A DNA stretch of 64,000 nt from CAZVVT01 sp964630595 (GCA_964630595.1 CAZVVT010000005.1:12751-76750); one strand, 5' to 3'; positions 50,898-59,058 are shown, counted from the stretch's first letter. Numbers and translations are program-made. Notes: a model not told the origin generated them from the sequence alone.

Positions 50898-52256
50898 ATC
50901 CAAATTCAGAACGCCACCTTTGTGGAGCAGAATCAGGAAGACTGCGACGGGGGCGATGAAGCGCACCAAGAACCACCAGACATGGAAGAGCTTGCCCCAG
51001 GTGGTGCCTGAGAGAAACTCCGCCTTGGTGATCTGCTTGCTCATGAACCAACCGGCGAAAAGAGCGAGGAGGAGGCCGCAAATGGGCAGAATGATATTGG
51101 AGGTCAGGTAGTCCATCGTGTCGAAGAAGTTGCGACCGTACATGGAAGACCAAGAGTCAAACATCGTGTTGGAACCAGCAAGAGCAGAGGGGATGCCGAA
51201 GAGGAAGACAGCAAGCCCTACGATGATCACCGCTTTGCGGCGCGACCATTCTACCAGTTCGATGAGCGTAGAGACCATCATCTCCATCAAGGAGATAGCT
51301 GAGGTCAGGGCTGCAAAGGTCACCAGTAGGAAGAAGAGGGTGGAAATGAGGAAGGTGCCCGGCAACTTCGAGAAGAGCACGGGGAGAACTTTGAAAAGAA
51401 GGCCGGGGCCTTGTGTGGGTTCGAAACCGAAGGTAAAGATGATGGGGAAGATCATCAAGCCGGCCATCAAAGAGACGATCACGTTCATGAACGAGACGGT
51501 TGTGACCGTGCGAGGAATGTCCTCGCTCTTCTTCATGTAGCTGCCGTAGGTGATCATGATCCCAAGGCCAACGCTCAAGGTAAAGAAGGCCAGACCCAGC
51601 GCTTCGATGATCCCAGAGAGTTTGAAGTTGGCTACGTCGGGATAGAGAATGAAGCGCGTCGCTTGTCCAAAACCACTGAGAGTCATCCCGTAGAGCAAAA
51701 GACCGACGAGAATCACCAAAAGCGCAGGCGTCATGATCTTGGACCAGTACTCGATCCCGCGGCGAATACCACCGTAGACAATCCCTACCGTGAGCAGCAT
51801 GAAGACAAAGTGCCAGAAGAGGCAGATATCCCAAGAGCCATACATCGTGTCAAAGACCCCCGCAATCTGCTGCGGTGTCTTGCCATCTGTAAACTGGTTG
51901 AGAGACAAGAGGGTGTAGTTCACCGCCCAGCCTGCCACTACGCTGTAGAAAGAGAGGATCAGGAAGTTGTTGAGCACGCAGAGCCACCCCAGCATCTTCC
52001 AATGCTGTGAATGGTTCGACAAGTCCGCTAAAGCCGTCACCGTGCTCTTCTGCGTCGAGCGACCCATGATCAGCTCGGCAATAAAGATCGGCGCCCCAAT
52101 GAAAAAGGTGAAGAGGAGGTAGCAGAGAACAAAGAGCCCCCCACCATTCACTCCCGTGACATAGGGGAACTTCCAGAGACTGCCCAGGCCAATGGCCGAA
52201 CCGGCAGCGGCCATCAAAAAGCCTAATCTAGAACCCCAATGCTCTCGTTGCTTCAT
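50883..52256 (-). CDS. Sodium-dependent neurotransmitter-symporter family transporter
   Basis: The product is 457 residues with eleven or twelve helices. It has the LeuT-type helix 1 signature Ala-Ala-Ala-Gly-Ser-Ala-Ile-Gly-Leu-Gly-Ser-Leu-Trp-Lys-Phe-Pro, which holds the Na+ and substrate sites. It probably imports an amino acid or amine with Na+. As I recall, Chlamydia encodes a similar transporter. The start codon is directly next to a 165-bp palindrome that would form the 5' leader. Confidence 0.9.
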   Translation of the reverse strand: MKQREHWGSRLGFLMAAAGSAIGLGSLWKFPYVTGVNGGGLFVLCYLLFTFFIGAPIFIAELIMGRSTQKSTVTALADLSNHSQHWKMLGWLCVLNNFLILSFYSVVAGWAVNYTLLSLNQFTDGKTPQQIAGVFDTMYGSWDICLFWHFVFMLLTVGIVYGGIRRGIEYWSKIMTPALLVILVGLLLYGMTLSGFGQATRFILYPDVANFKLSGIIEALGLAFFTLSVGLGIMITYGSYMKKSEDIPRTVTTVSFMNVIVSLMAGLMIFPIIFTFGFEPTQGPGLLFKVLPVLFSKLPGTFLISTLFFLLVTFAALTSAISLMEMMVSTLIELVEWSRRKAVIIVGLAVFLFGIPSALAGSNTMFDSWSSMYGRNFFDTMDYLTSNIILPICGLLLALFAGWFMSKQITKAEFLSGTTWGKLFHVWWFLVRFIAPVAVFLILLHKGGVLNLDLFSR

Positions 52257-52257
52257 A

Positions 52258-52422
52258 AACTCGCCTTAGGCACTCAAACACCGAAATGGTCCCGCTACGG
52301 CAGCCAATCTGCTGCGCAGGACTTCTTGTCCAACTTTCAACCAAGTTGGACGGCGACGTCCTACTTGCATCTTAGCCGCCTCGCCAGGGCCCATTTCGGT
52401 GTTTGCGCACCCAAGGCGAGTT
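52258..52422. repeat. 165-bp nested palindrome, MITE-like or regulatory leader
   Basis: Four stems share one centre: 10 bp (52258-52267 with 52413-52422), 15 bp (52275-52289 with 52391-52405), 5 bp (52318-52322 with 52358-52362), and 9 bp (52328-52336 with 52343-52351). Mismatched bulges separate them. It sits one base upstream of the symporter start codon and downstream of hctA on the same strand. It could be a miniature inverted-repeat element or an RNA hairpin that hides the symporter ribosome site (an AAGG-like sequence in the outer arm). Confidence 0.8.
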
Positions 52423-52467
52423 AAAAATCGGTTCTAGTTTATCTCGACAGCCCGCTTTATCACAAGC

Positions 52468-52734
52468 TTACATCGCTTTAGAGCGGCGGCTTTTTGCCTT
52501 TTTCTTGCCGTGAGACTTTGCCTTTCCCTTAGCTTTGGCAGGCTTTGCCTTACGTCCCTTTTTCTCATCCGCAATCGACTCTTTGCGGTAGAGCTTAGCT
52601 GTCTTTTCCAGCTTAATCGTGCCTGTGCGCACACGCTGCGCAGCGGCCTTGTTGCCCCGCTCAGCGCGTCCCAGATCTTTCGTGATCCGCGCGAGGAGTT
52701 CATGTACATGCTTAATTGTGTTCTTCAACGCCAT
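52468..52734 (-). CDS. hctA: Histone H1-like protein Hc1
   Basis: Small basic protein that condenses the chromosome in chlamydial elementary bodies. The product is 88 residues from the ATG at 52734 (an in-frame upstream ATG at 52785 lacks support). The N-terminal half has the conserved Glu-Arg-Gly-Asn-Lys-Ala-Ala-Ala-Gln-Arg-Val-Arg-Thr, Ile-Lys-Leu-Glu-Lys and Tyr-Arg-Lys-Glu-Ser segments. The C-terminal tail is Lys/Ala/Arg-rich, shorter than that of C. trachomatis Hc1 (about 125 residues total). An AAGGA ribosome site precedes the ATG. Confidence 0.93.
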   Translation of the reverse strand: MALKNTIKHVHELLARITKDLGRAERGNKAAAQRVRTGTIKLEKTAKLYRKESIADEKKGRKAKPAKAKGKAKSHGKKKAKSRRSKAM

Positions 52735-52755
52735 AGTAGGTCCTTTCAAGCTACA

Positions 52756-52785
52756 TTGATAGTGGCCCTCTGTGATATTCTGCAA
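52756..52785 (-). promoter_or_regulatory. Candidate promoter of hctA
   Basis: On the minus strand, TTGCAG (52785-52780) and TATCAA (52761-52756) are 18 bases apart and lie just upstream of hctA. Match to a sigma70-type consensus is partial. Confidence 0.3.
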
Positions 52786-52791
52786 GAAGAA

Positions 52792-53247
52792 ATGCGCTGG
52801 ATCCCTCTTCTCCTTTCCCTATCTCTGGTTGCCTCAGAGGCGGAAATTCGCCAATTGTACTCTGATGCCGTCTATGCGATGAGAGAAGGGCGCTACTGCA
52901 ATGCAAAAGAAACTTTTCTGCTTCTTCTCAACCATCCTGAAAAGCACTGCATCCCCGGCAATATTCTCTATGAGATCACGCTTGAGCTCGCCAGGGCCGA
53001 AATCGAAATGGGGCAGACCATGATCGCACAAGGCCGCCTGAAGCACCTCCACGGCTTTGAGCCGGAGATGCTAGTGGCCCGCTCACAGATCCGTGAGGGC
53101 AACGAGCAGAAGGGCTGGCAGAGCCTATGCGCCTTAAAGGCCCGCTTTCCCCTCGAGCAGTGGCCCACCAAAGACCGGCTCTTCTATCTTGAACGCTCTT
53201 TGTTGTATACTCCAGACCATGTCAGAACTGTGGACCAACAGCGGTAA
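52792..53247 (+). CDS. Exported TPR-like small protein upstream of exbB
   Basis: The product is 151 residues from the ATG at 52792; a longer in-frame reading runs back across hctA and is rejected. A signal peptide of about 14 residues (Arg-Trp-Ile-Pro-Leu-Leu-Leu-Ser-Leu) is followed by helical hairpins of TPR type (Ala-Val-Tyr-Ala-Met-Arg-Glu-Gly-Arg-Tyr; Leu-Glu-Leu-Ala-Arg-Ala-Glu-Ile-Glu-Met-Gly). It overlaps exbB by 29 bases, so it probably works with the ExbBD energiser. Confidence 0.7.
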   Translation: MRWIPLLLSLSLVASEAEIRQLYSDAVYAMREGRYCNAKETFLLLLNHPEKHCIPGNILYEITLELARAEIEMGQTMIAQGRLKHLHGFEPEMLVARSQIREGNEQKGWQSLCALKARFPLEQWPTKDRLFYLERSLLYTPDHVRTVDQQR

Positions 53248-53833
53248 CTTAATCCTTCTGCTCATCGCCTTCTGCTCTCTTGCAGGATTGACGATTTTCA
53301 TCGAGCGGCTGATCTATATTCGAAAGGCAGAGGGAGACAGCGATGCCCTTCTCATTGCCCTCAAAACGCATATTGAGCATGGCAACATCACAGAAGCGAT
53401 GAAGAGCTGCGATGAGGTGGGCGGGGCCGTTTCGCGCATCTTGAAGATGGGGCTTTCACGCCACCACATGAGCCGAGACCACATTGAAAACAGCATGGAA
53501 GTCAAGGGACTGGCAGAGATCGCCGATCTCGAGCGCAACGCCAAACTGCTCTCCGTAGTCGCCACGGTAGCACCCTTGCTGGGCCTTTTAGGCACCACCG
53601 TTGGTTTCATCCAAGCCTTTGCGGAGATGCGCCAAAGCGGGCTGGTGGATATCTCTACGGGCGGATTGGGCAATGCACTGCAGTATGCCCTTGTCACGAC
53701 AGCAGCGGGGCTTGTCGTCGCCATTCCCGCTCTCATTGGCTACAACTACTTAATCTCGCGCATTGAACGCTTAGTGCTGGAAATGCGCATTACCTCGTCC
53801 GAAATTGTGGACTGGATCGAGCACGAGCGGTGA
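53219..53833 (+). CDS. exbB: ExbB/TolQ-family proton channel subunit
   Basis: The product is 204 residues from the ATG at 53219. Helix 1 lies near residues 10-30. The conserved C-terminal pair of helices includes Ala-Pro-Leu-Leu-Gly-Leu-Leu-Gly-Thr-Val near residue 118 and Ala-Leu-Val-Thr-Thr-Ala-Ala-Gly-Leu near residue 155. It forms the proton channel with ExbD and drives a TonB- or TolA-type protein. It overlaps exbD by 4 bases. Confidence 0.92.
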   Translation: MSELWTNSGNLILLLIAFCSLAGLTIFIERLIYIRKAEGDSDALLIALKTHIEHGNITEAMKSCDEVGGAVSRILKMGLSRHHMSRDHIENSMEVKGLAEIADLERNAKLLSVVATVAPLLGLLGTTVGFIQAFAEMRQSGLVDISTGGLGNALQYALVTTAAGLVVAIPALIGYNYLISRIERLVLEMRITSSEIVDWIEHER

Positions 53834-54258
53834 AATACCAGACGAGCCTCAAACACAATATGCAGCTCATCGACCTCACAGCGCTGGTCGACGTGGTTTT
53901 CTTGCTCCTGATTTTCTTTCTTGTGACCTCCGACATCTTGCCGGTGAAATCGATGAGTGTGGAGCAACCCGATATGGAGCTCGACTCCCTGCCTTTGACC
54001 TCGCAGATGGTGGTGGTGATGGACCAGGAGCACAACCTCTTTGTGGGCCACAAACCCGCCTCCAACGTCAAAGAGCAGCTACGCGAGCAGTTGGCCGATA
54101 TCCGCACACGGACACCCAAAGCGCGCCCGACGATTGTGATGACCGTTGACCAGTCGGTAGACTACGGCACCTTCCTCAAACTCCTCCACGACGTGCAGGA
54201 TTTGGGATTAACCATCCGTTTATCTTATAAGACAAAGTATGCTCCAGTTTCTGAATGA
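53830..54258 (+). CDS. exbD: ExbD/TolR-family subunit
   Basis: The product is 142 residues from a GTG inside a GTGA overlap with exbB. The membrane helix (about residues 16-35) holds the proton-carrying Asp in Leu-Val-Asp-Val-Val-Phe-Leu-Leu-Leu-Ile-Phe-Phe. A periplasmic domain follows. It overlaps the TonB-like gene by 20 bases. Confidence 0.9.
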   Translation: MKYQTSLKHNMQLIDLTALVDVVFLLLIFFLVTSDILPVKSMSVEQPDMELDSLPLTSQMVVVMDQEHNLFVGHKPASNVKEQLREQLADIRTRTPKARPTIVMTVDQSVDYGTFLKLLHDVQDLGLTIRLSYKTKYAPVSE

Positions 54259-54436
54259 ACGAGGCACCTTGCGTCTGCAACAAAGGCGCCATTCCCGCAA
54301 AAAGCTTCTCAAAGCCTTTTTGATCGCCCTCAGTTGCCACATTCTCTTCTTCTCTCTCTTTGTCACTGATTTGAGTCTGGAGCGGTTCGAAACGCTTTCT
54401 CCCCCCATCTTGGCGATCGTCGATGATCCTACTTGA
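54239..54436 (+). CDS. Minimal TonB/TolA-like membrane anchor
   Basis: The product is only 65 residues: a basic N-terminus (Gln-Arg-Arg-His-Ser-Arg-Lys-Lys), one membrane helix (about 25-44), and a short tail with Ser-Pro-Pro-Ile. The helix contains an Ala-Leu-Ser-Cys-His segment; TonB and TolA have Ser-x-x-x-His at this place, so the His is kept but the Ser is shifted or absent. There is no periplasmic rod or C-terminal domain. Its place after exbBD suggests it once was, or still acts as, the energised partner. Confidence 0.55.
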   Translation: MLQFLNERGTLRLQQRRHSRKKLLKAFLIALSCHILFFSLFVTDLSLERFETLSPPILAIVDDPT

Positions 54437-54656
54437 AACCTCGTGGCTGATCTGCCTCTACCTCTTCTTCTCCATCACAGCGCTCATCGTTGTCGGCATC
54501 ATCAAACGGCGCAAACGCCCCTTTCGCCATCCCAGCCTCTTCGATTTAAGCTTCTGCGAATTCTGCGGCGGCAACTATCTAGAGAGCACCCTCAAAAAGG
54601 TCACTAAGTGCCCTCACTGCAATTCGTGGAACAAAACGGTTGATAAGCGCTCCTGA
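54423..54656 (+). CDS. Membrane-anchored zinc-ribbon protein
   Basis: The product is 77 residues. An N-terminal helix (about residues 6-27) is followed by a basic stretch and a four-Cys zinc ribbon, Cys-Glu-Phe-Cys near residue 46 and Cys-Pro-His-Cys near residue 64. It overlaps the TonB-like gene by 14 bases (ATG within the previous end) and the convergent glycosyltransferase gene by 43 bases. The function is unknown; it is probably the last gene of the exb operon. Confidence 0.6.
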   Translation: MILLETSWLICLYLFFSITALIVVGIIKRRKRPFRHPSLFDLSFCEFCGGNYLESTLKKVTKCPHCNSWNKTVDKRS

Positions 54657-55552
54657 AAGGCCGGGGTCAGCGTTGTAAAAAAGGCGCGCGCACTGTGCCT
54701 ACGACGCAGCTTTTCCTCCTCCGGCAGCGCAAAGGTGCGGCGCACGGTCTGCGCAATCGCCTCCGGCGAGCAGAAGAAGCCCTGCCCAAAGCCGAGACGA
54801 ATCGTATTCTCCCAAGGGCAAAGCACCCCCCTCTCCTCCGTGACAAGTTCATTCATAGGAGGACCATCTGTAGTGATGACCAGATTGCCGGTAGAAAGCC
54901 CCTCTGCAATGACATGGCCAAACCCCTCTGCCCCACTGGGAAAAAGATGGACAAGCGCGCGGTTTTGTAACACCCGTAACTCTTCATCAGGAAGAAACTG
55001 CGTGATCCACTCGACATGAGGCAGAGGCTCTACAAGATGGGCGTACATCGGATTGACCAGCGCCACCAACTTGGGTAAATCGGCATGGTTTTTCCACGCT
55101 GCAAAAATCCTCTCGCTTCCCTTGACATTGCTCTTGCTGGTCATGTGAAAGACAAAGGGCTCGCGCGGTACATCGAGATAGCGGTCGTGAGAAGTAAACC
55201 CAACAAAGTGCGTCTTTCCCCATTGTGCATAGATCTGCTCTGCGTGGCGCGTCTTCGCCAAGACCACGTCGATCTTGCCGCGTGGGTCATGGTCATTGCC
55301 CGCTGCAATCTCTTGATTGGGAAAGAAGAAATTGCGCCGCGCAGCGGGCAAAAAATAGGGATTGATCTTTTCGATAAAGAGGTTGGCATCAAACGCTGCC
55401 TGCTTCTTGGCACGCCAATAAAGCGGTTTTTCCATCACGTCGGAGATGTGTACTTCCATCCCCGCCCGCTGTAGTGCCTCTTTCAGCAGAAGAGTGTCTC
55501 GTTCAATGCCGGCCCCATTACAAGAACCGATGATATGGACCGATTTTAGCAC
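54614..55552 (-). CDS. GT4-like glycosyltransferase
   Basis: The product is 312 residues with a GT-B fold. The nucleotide-sugar motif Ser-Gly-Ala-Glu-Gly-Phe-Gly-His-Val-Ile-Ala-Glu-Gly near residue 220 is the EX7E signature of family 4. It is the last gene of a minus-strand operon reaching from 60566, and its start overlaps the kinase stop by 7 bases. It probably adds a sugar to the surface polymer made by this locus; donor and acceptor are unknown. Confidence 0.8.
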   Translation of the reverse strand: MLKSVHIIGSCNGAGIERDTLLLKEALQRAGMEVHISDVMEKPLYWRAKKQAAFDANLFIEKINPYFLPAARRNFFFPNQEIAAGNDHDPRGKIDVVLAKTRHAEQIYAQWGKTHFVGFTSHDRYLDVPREPFVFHMTSKSNVKGSERIFAAWKNHADLPKLVALVNPMYAHLVEPLPHVEWITQFLPDEELRVLQNRALVHLFPSGAEGFGHVIAEGLSTGNLVITTDGPPMNELVTEERGVLCPWENTIRLGFGQGFFCSPEAIAQTVRRTFALPEEEKLRRRHSARAFFTTLTPAFQERLSTVLFHELQ

Positions 55553-57057
55553 CGATATCTCGCTTTTACCTCTTCCATTTTGGGCCTCTTTCGATGATCA
55601 GGCTGGAGCATTTCATTGAGAAGATCGACCAGTCCTGGAGGAAATTGCGCTGCAACATCTTCAGGAATTTGCTCTTTGAACCAAGATTCGGGCAGAGAAG
55701 TAATTTCTGTAAAAAGTTCTCGATCTACTTGCTGGTACTCAAGTGAACCAACTTTTTTCCCCTTCACCTTTTCGCCCCATGTATCCACGAATAAAGGAAT
55801 AAATTTTATACTCGCGATCAACATGGCAAGAGCCCAAACATCTCCGTGATACTCCGTCCAATCCGCTTCTTTTGCAGGGCAACTCCCCGTCAACATCATT
55901 TGTGCTTTGTGCGGGTCAAAGAAACAGCTCGTCCCTCGCTTTAGAAAAGAAAAAACACCCGGTATAGCAACATCGGAGAAGTCAACCACCTCCCCTCCTT
56001 CCATCACATTTTCGTTTTTCAAATCACAGTGAGCCAAACCCAGACTGTGTAGGAGCTCCACCGTGTTGATAACCCATGAAAAAACAGAAAACCCAACCCT
56101 TTTTTCTACCGTTTCATCCCAAATATCTTTGCCTAAATCTGCAGTCAGGATACGTCGCTTGCCCCCGTAGCTTACATCCACAAGAATGGGTGCTATTTTT
56201 GTCCCTTTTTTGTAGAGCCATCGTATCACATCAGGTTCGGGATCATAGCCGCGGTAGGAGACGGAAACCACCCTCCTCATCACTCCTGTTTCCAAATCAA
56301 CGCCAAAAACATAATTCAATGATTTGCCTTCTGAGGAGCGAAAAAGAATAGGATCTCCCTCCTTCGTTCTGCAGCAATCCACATACATCCTACTGCCTAC
56401 AAGAATCAAACTATACGGACTGCCATCTCTTCTTGCGCTCAGGCGAAATGCTCCCGAACGCGCAAGCTCTTTCTGTACTCGTTCTTTGAGTTCATCTAAA
56501 CGGCTCAGCGCTGTAAGCAGCTTGTCTGCCTCCAGTACCTGCCCATGTGTTTTCGCTAAATCTACCAATCCTGCGACATGAGGGCCGCACAGTGTACGAC
56601 AGTTGCTCACCAGCCCTTTCATGGGGGCCGGCAGGATCATTCCCTGTACAATGGTGTAGGAGGAGACAGGCACACTCTCCATTGAAAATCTCATCGCCTT
56701 TTGAGAAACCTCTACAACTGCTTTTACCCTCTCCTCTTCCTCTTTTTTTGCCTCCGTGGTTGCTTCGCCTATAACGGGAAACGTGACTTTATCCGGATCG
56801 ATGGCCCCCTCTCCAAAAGAATAAAAAAAACTCCCTCCAGAAGATCGCTTAGGATCATCTAAACGAAGCATGCGCCTGGCGACTTGCAGCGCAGCCCATA
56901 AACCACATCCGGCAAGAACTGCACAACACTCCCCCGCTCGAACGACATACTTCGCAGGAATCGAAAACTTTCGTAGCACTCTTGTTGTTGGTAAAGACCC
57001 CGTTCCCGCTCCGGCTGCTGCCGGAGAAGAAACTACTGATGCAGCTGCAGCGGCCAT
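55546..57057 (-). CDS. Eukaryotic-type Ser/Thr kinase-like protein with altered motifs
   Basis: The product is 503 residues. An Ala/Gly-rich start is followed by a hydrophobic stretch (about 40-60) that could be a membrane segment, then a helical region (100-205). The kinase domain spans about 210-500: catalytic loop His-Cys-Asp-Leu-Lys-Asn-Glu-Asn at 343-350, metal motif Asp-Phe-Ser at 359-361 in place of Asp-Phe-Gly, Gly-Asp-Val-Trp-Ala-Leu at 405-410, and a C-terminal Arg-Pro-Lys-Met-Glu-Glu-Val. The Gly-rich loop and the ATP-binding Lys of the N-lobe are not clear. Its ends overlap glycosyltransferase genes by 25 and 7 bases. It could be a secreted effector or a glycan-locus kinase. Confidence 0.75.
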   Translation of the reverse strand: MAAAAASVVSSPAAAGAGTGSLPTTRVLRKFSIPAKYVVRAGECCAVLAGCGLWAALQVARRMLRLDDPKRSSGGSFFYSFGEGAIDPDKVTFPVIGEATTEAKKEEEERVKAVVEVSQKAMRFSMESVPVSSYTIVQGMILPAPMKGLVSNCRTLCGPHVAGLVDLAKTHGQVLEADKLLTALSRLDELKERVQKELARSGAFRLSARRDGSPYSLILVGSRMYVDCCRTKEGDPILFRSSEGKSLNYVFGVDLETGVMRRVVSVSYRGYDPEPDVIRWLYKKGTKIAPILVDVSYGGKRRILTADLGKDIWDETVEKRVGFSVFSWVINTVELLHSLGLAHCDLKNENVMEGGEVVDFSDVAIPGVFSFLKRGTSCFFDPHKAQMMLTGSCPAKEADWTEYHGDVWALAMLIASIKFIPLFVDTWGEKVKGKKVGSLEYQQVDRELFTEITSLPESWFKEQIPEDVAAQFPPGLVDLLNEMLQPDHRKRPKMEEVKARYRC

Positions 57058-57998
57058 TGCTTCATTCCCTCTATGATTGCGCGTACACGTGCCTTCCAGG
57101 TGTGACGAGAAAGAATGGCCTGCTGACCCTTGTGCACATCTTGGTTGTCCAACTGTGCAACATCAAACGCAACTCCCGACCCAAGGCCAAATTCTTGCTC
57201 TAAGTAGGAGTTGGGATGGGTCAGTACAATACTGCCATTGAGCAAACCATAAAATACGCGCTCATGCGAGCCAAAGGCTTGCTGTGGTGTGGTGTTGAGC
57301 ACGATTTTGGATTGAGCCATGATTCGTATTGCCTCTTTCCACGTTACTGCCGGGTGACATCGCACACGGGCGTTGTTTGCAAATTTAGTTTCCCATCCGT
57401 GGCCAAATAGGTCAATAAAGAATAAAGAACTTTTTTTAATCAGCTCCAATCGGCTGATGGCTCGGCAGGTGCGATCCAGCGCAGGCACCATTGTGGGGTC
57501 GATTTTGCTCGCCATCTCGAAAAAGGAAATGCGACCGCTCAAGATCTCTTCTGCTTCTTTCTTCAGCGGTGATTCTTGCGGATCAAAATACGATCCAAAC
57601 AGCACCATATCATACACCTTCGGCAGATTGAGCTGATCGAGCGGATCTACGGCATGCGGCAAAAAAGGTTTTTGTAGAAGAGTGCTTTCATGGCGGTCTG
57701 CAAAAGAAATCCACTCACTTTGAGGAGCATACCAAGCCGGATCTAACCAATAGGTCCAATGCGGCACGCCGGTAAAGGTAGAAAGAGTGTGCTCTCCCAA
57801 ATCAATCTTTCCAAAGCTGCAGGTAAGGTCGGCACCCGAATCACGAATGGCCCGCACGATCTCGAGTGGATTGTCTTCTAAGTAGTGCAGACGCGAAGAG
57901 AGGCCCAACTCTTGCGCCGCGCGGTGAATTCCTTCGCAAAAAGAACGGGTCGTATCATACAAATTGGGGATGTGAATAAAGTCGATCGAGCAATTCAT
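57033..57998 (-). CDS. CgeB-like glycosyltransferase
   Basis: The product is 321 residues. The C-terminal half matches the spore/CgeB-type glycosyltransferase layout: His-Glu-Arg-Val-Phe-Tyr-Gly-Leu-Leu-Asn-Gly-Ser-Ile-Val-Leu-Thr near residue 245, then Glu-Gln-Glu-Phe-Gly. The N-terminal half has a Rossmann-like start (Ile-Asp-Phe-Ile-His-Ile-Pro-Asn). It is a probable paralog of the upstream gene, sharing the Tyr-Leu-Glu-x-Glu-Phe-Gly segment and a His-Thr-Trp-Lys near the C-terminus. It overlaps that gene by 44 bases and the kinase by 25. Confidence 0.7.
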   Translation of the reverse strand: MNCSIDFIHIPNLYDTTRSFCEGIHRAAQELGLSSRLHYLEDNPLEIVRAIRDSGADLTCSFGKIDLGEHTLSTFTGVPHWTYWLDPAWYAPQSEWISFADRHESTLLQKPFLPHAVDPLDQLNLPKVYDMVLFGSYFDPQESPLKKEAEEILSGRISFFEMASKIDPTMVPALDRTCRAISRLELIKKSSLFFIDLFGHGWETKFANNARVRCHPAVTWKEAIRIMAQSKIVLNTTPQQAFGSHERVFYGLLNGSIVLTHPNSYLEQEFGLGSGVAFDVAQLDNQDVHKGQQAILSRHTWKARVRAIIEGMKQWPLQLHQ

Positions 57999-59058
57999 GC
58001 GTGCGAGTTTTCCATGTATGTTTGTGAAGGTTGATGCTCTTGATACGCTCTACGCGCTCTTGCGGTGCTTGCAGTAGTCGCGCGATTTCCTCTTGCGCGG
58101 CGCCTGGATTTTGGGGATCGAAGAAAACTATCGCATCACCAAACTCCTCTTCTAAGTAGGGATTTTTCCATGCCACCACCATGGCGCCTGCAGAAAGTCC
58201 TTGCAAAACACGCAAATGCACCCCGTCTCCTATGTGTGGAGAGGGGTCGAGAATAAAGGCGCACTGCTGCATAGCGGAATGCACTTCATCTGCATGCAGA
58301 GGACCTCTACAAGTCAGCGTGGGCTGCTTTTCATCCTTCCACCAAGAGCGGCTCTGCGGAATATCATGAGGCACCCGAGTCGAACCGAAGACATGAATCG
58401 GCCCCAGCTGCATCATGCGCCGGCGCGCATAGGTTTTTGCCAAGCATTCCGCCAGAAAGTAGAAGGTCACAGGATTCAGTCCTAGGAAAATCCCCTTCTG
58501 AAAGGCCTGTGGAACTGCAATTCCCTCTTCCACTACCCTCTTCGCGGCCTTCTCAATCATTTCGGTGGCATCCCAATATCTCTCTAAGTTTTCCACGATT
58601 GAGGTAGGGTCATACCAACTGGCAAACATCCCTAAGGCGATGGGCCGATCTGCTGTAGGCTCATCGATTTTTTCGATAGCGGGTGGAACAAAAAGCGGCT
58701 CGTGCGCAAAAAGCGACCGGCACTCTTTGATCAGCGCGCGATCGGCAAAGGCAAAGAGCTGCTCTTCATCGCTCACCTCTCCGCTAAAGGAAAAGGGCTG
58801 ATCCCACATCAAGTTCACATGGCGCCTTGAACGTACACGCGTCTTTCCAAAAGAGATGGTCCACTGCGGCGCATCGTGAAAGAGCTGGTCGATCTCATCG
58901 CGCACTGTATTCACGTGGACTCCGATTTGCCGCGCGCGCACCTCTGCTTGCTGCAGTGCTGTAAGAAGCTGACTGACCTGTGTTTGGTAAAGACCGTAGG
59001 GAAGGGGGCAATAGAAATTGGTATCGACACCCAAAGTGATCACATCAACTGCGCGCAT
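57955..59058 (-). CDS. CgeB-like glycosyltransferase, second copy
   Basis: The product is 367 residues from the ATG at 59058; an in-frame start at 59091 would run further into the upstream gene. The C-terminal part has Leu-Arg-Val-Leu-Gln-Gly-Leu-Ser-Ala-Gly-Ala-Met-Val-Val-Ala, then Tyr-Leu-Glu-Glu-Glu-Phe-Gly, matching the CgeB-like glycosyltransferase domain of the next gene. A His-Lys-His-Thr-Trp-Lys near the C-terminus is also shared. It overlaps the phosphotransferase-like gene by 14 bases. Confidence 0.7.
   Translation of the reverse strand: MRAVDVITLGVDTNFYCPLPYGLYQTQVSQLLTALQQAEVRARQIGVHVNTVRDEIDQLFHDAPQWTISFGKTRVRSRRHVNLMWDQPFSFSGEVSDEEQLFAFADRALIKECRSLFAHEPLFVPPAIEKIDEPTADRPIALGMFASWYDPTSIVENLERYWDATEMIEKAAKRVVEEGIAVPQAFQKGIFLGLNPVTFYFLAECLAKTYARRRMMQLGPIHVFGSTRVPHDIPQSRSWWKDEKQPTLTCRGPLHADEVHSAMQQCAFILDPSPHIGDGVHLRVLQGLSAGAMVVAWKNPYLEEEFGDAIVFFDPQNPGAAQEEIARLLQAPQERVERIKSINLHKHTWKTRTHELLDRLYSHPQFV

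Noticed and set aside
52434..52709. Basic 91-residue minus-strand frame near hctA
   Set aside because: It is an alternate frame of the Lys-rich hctA gene; the real Hc1 frame has the conserved core and ribosome site.
52510..52791. Upstream extension of the TPR-like gene before exbB
   Set aside because: It runs antisense through hctA, and the signal peptide starts at the ATG at 52792.
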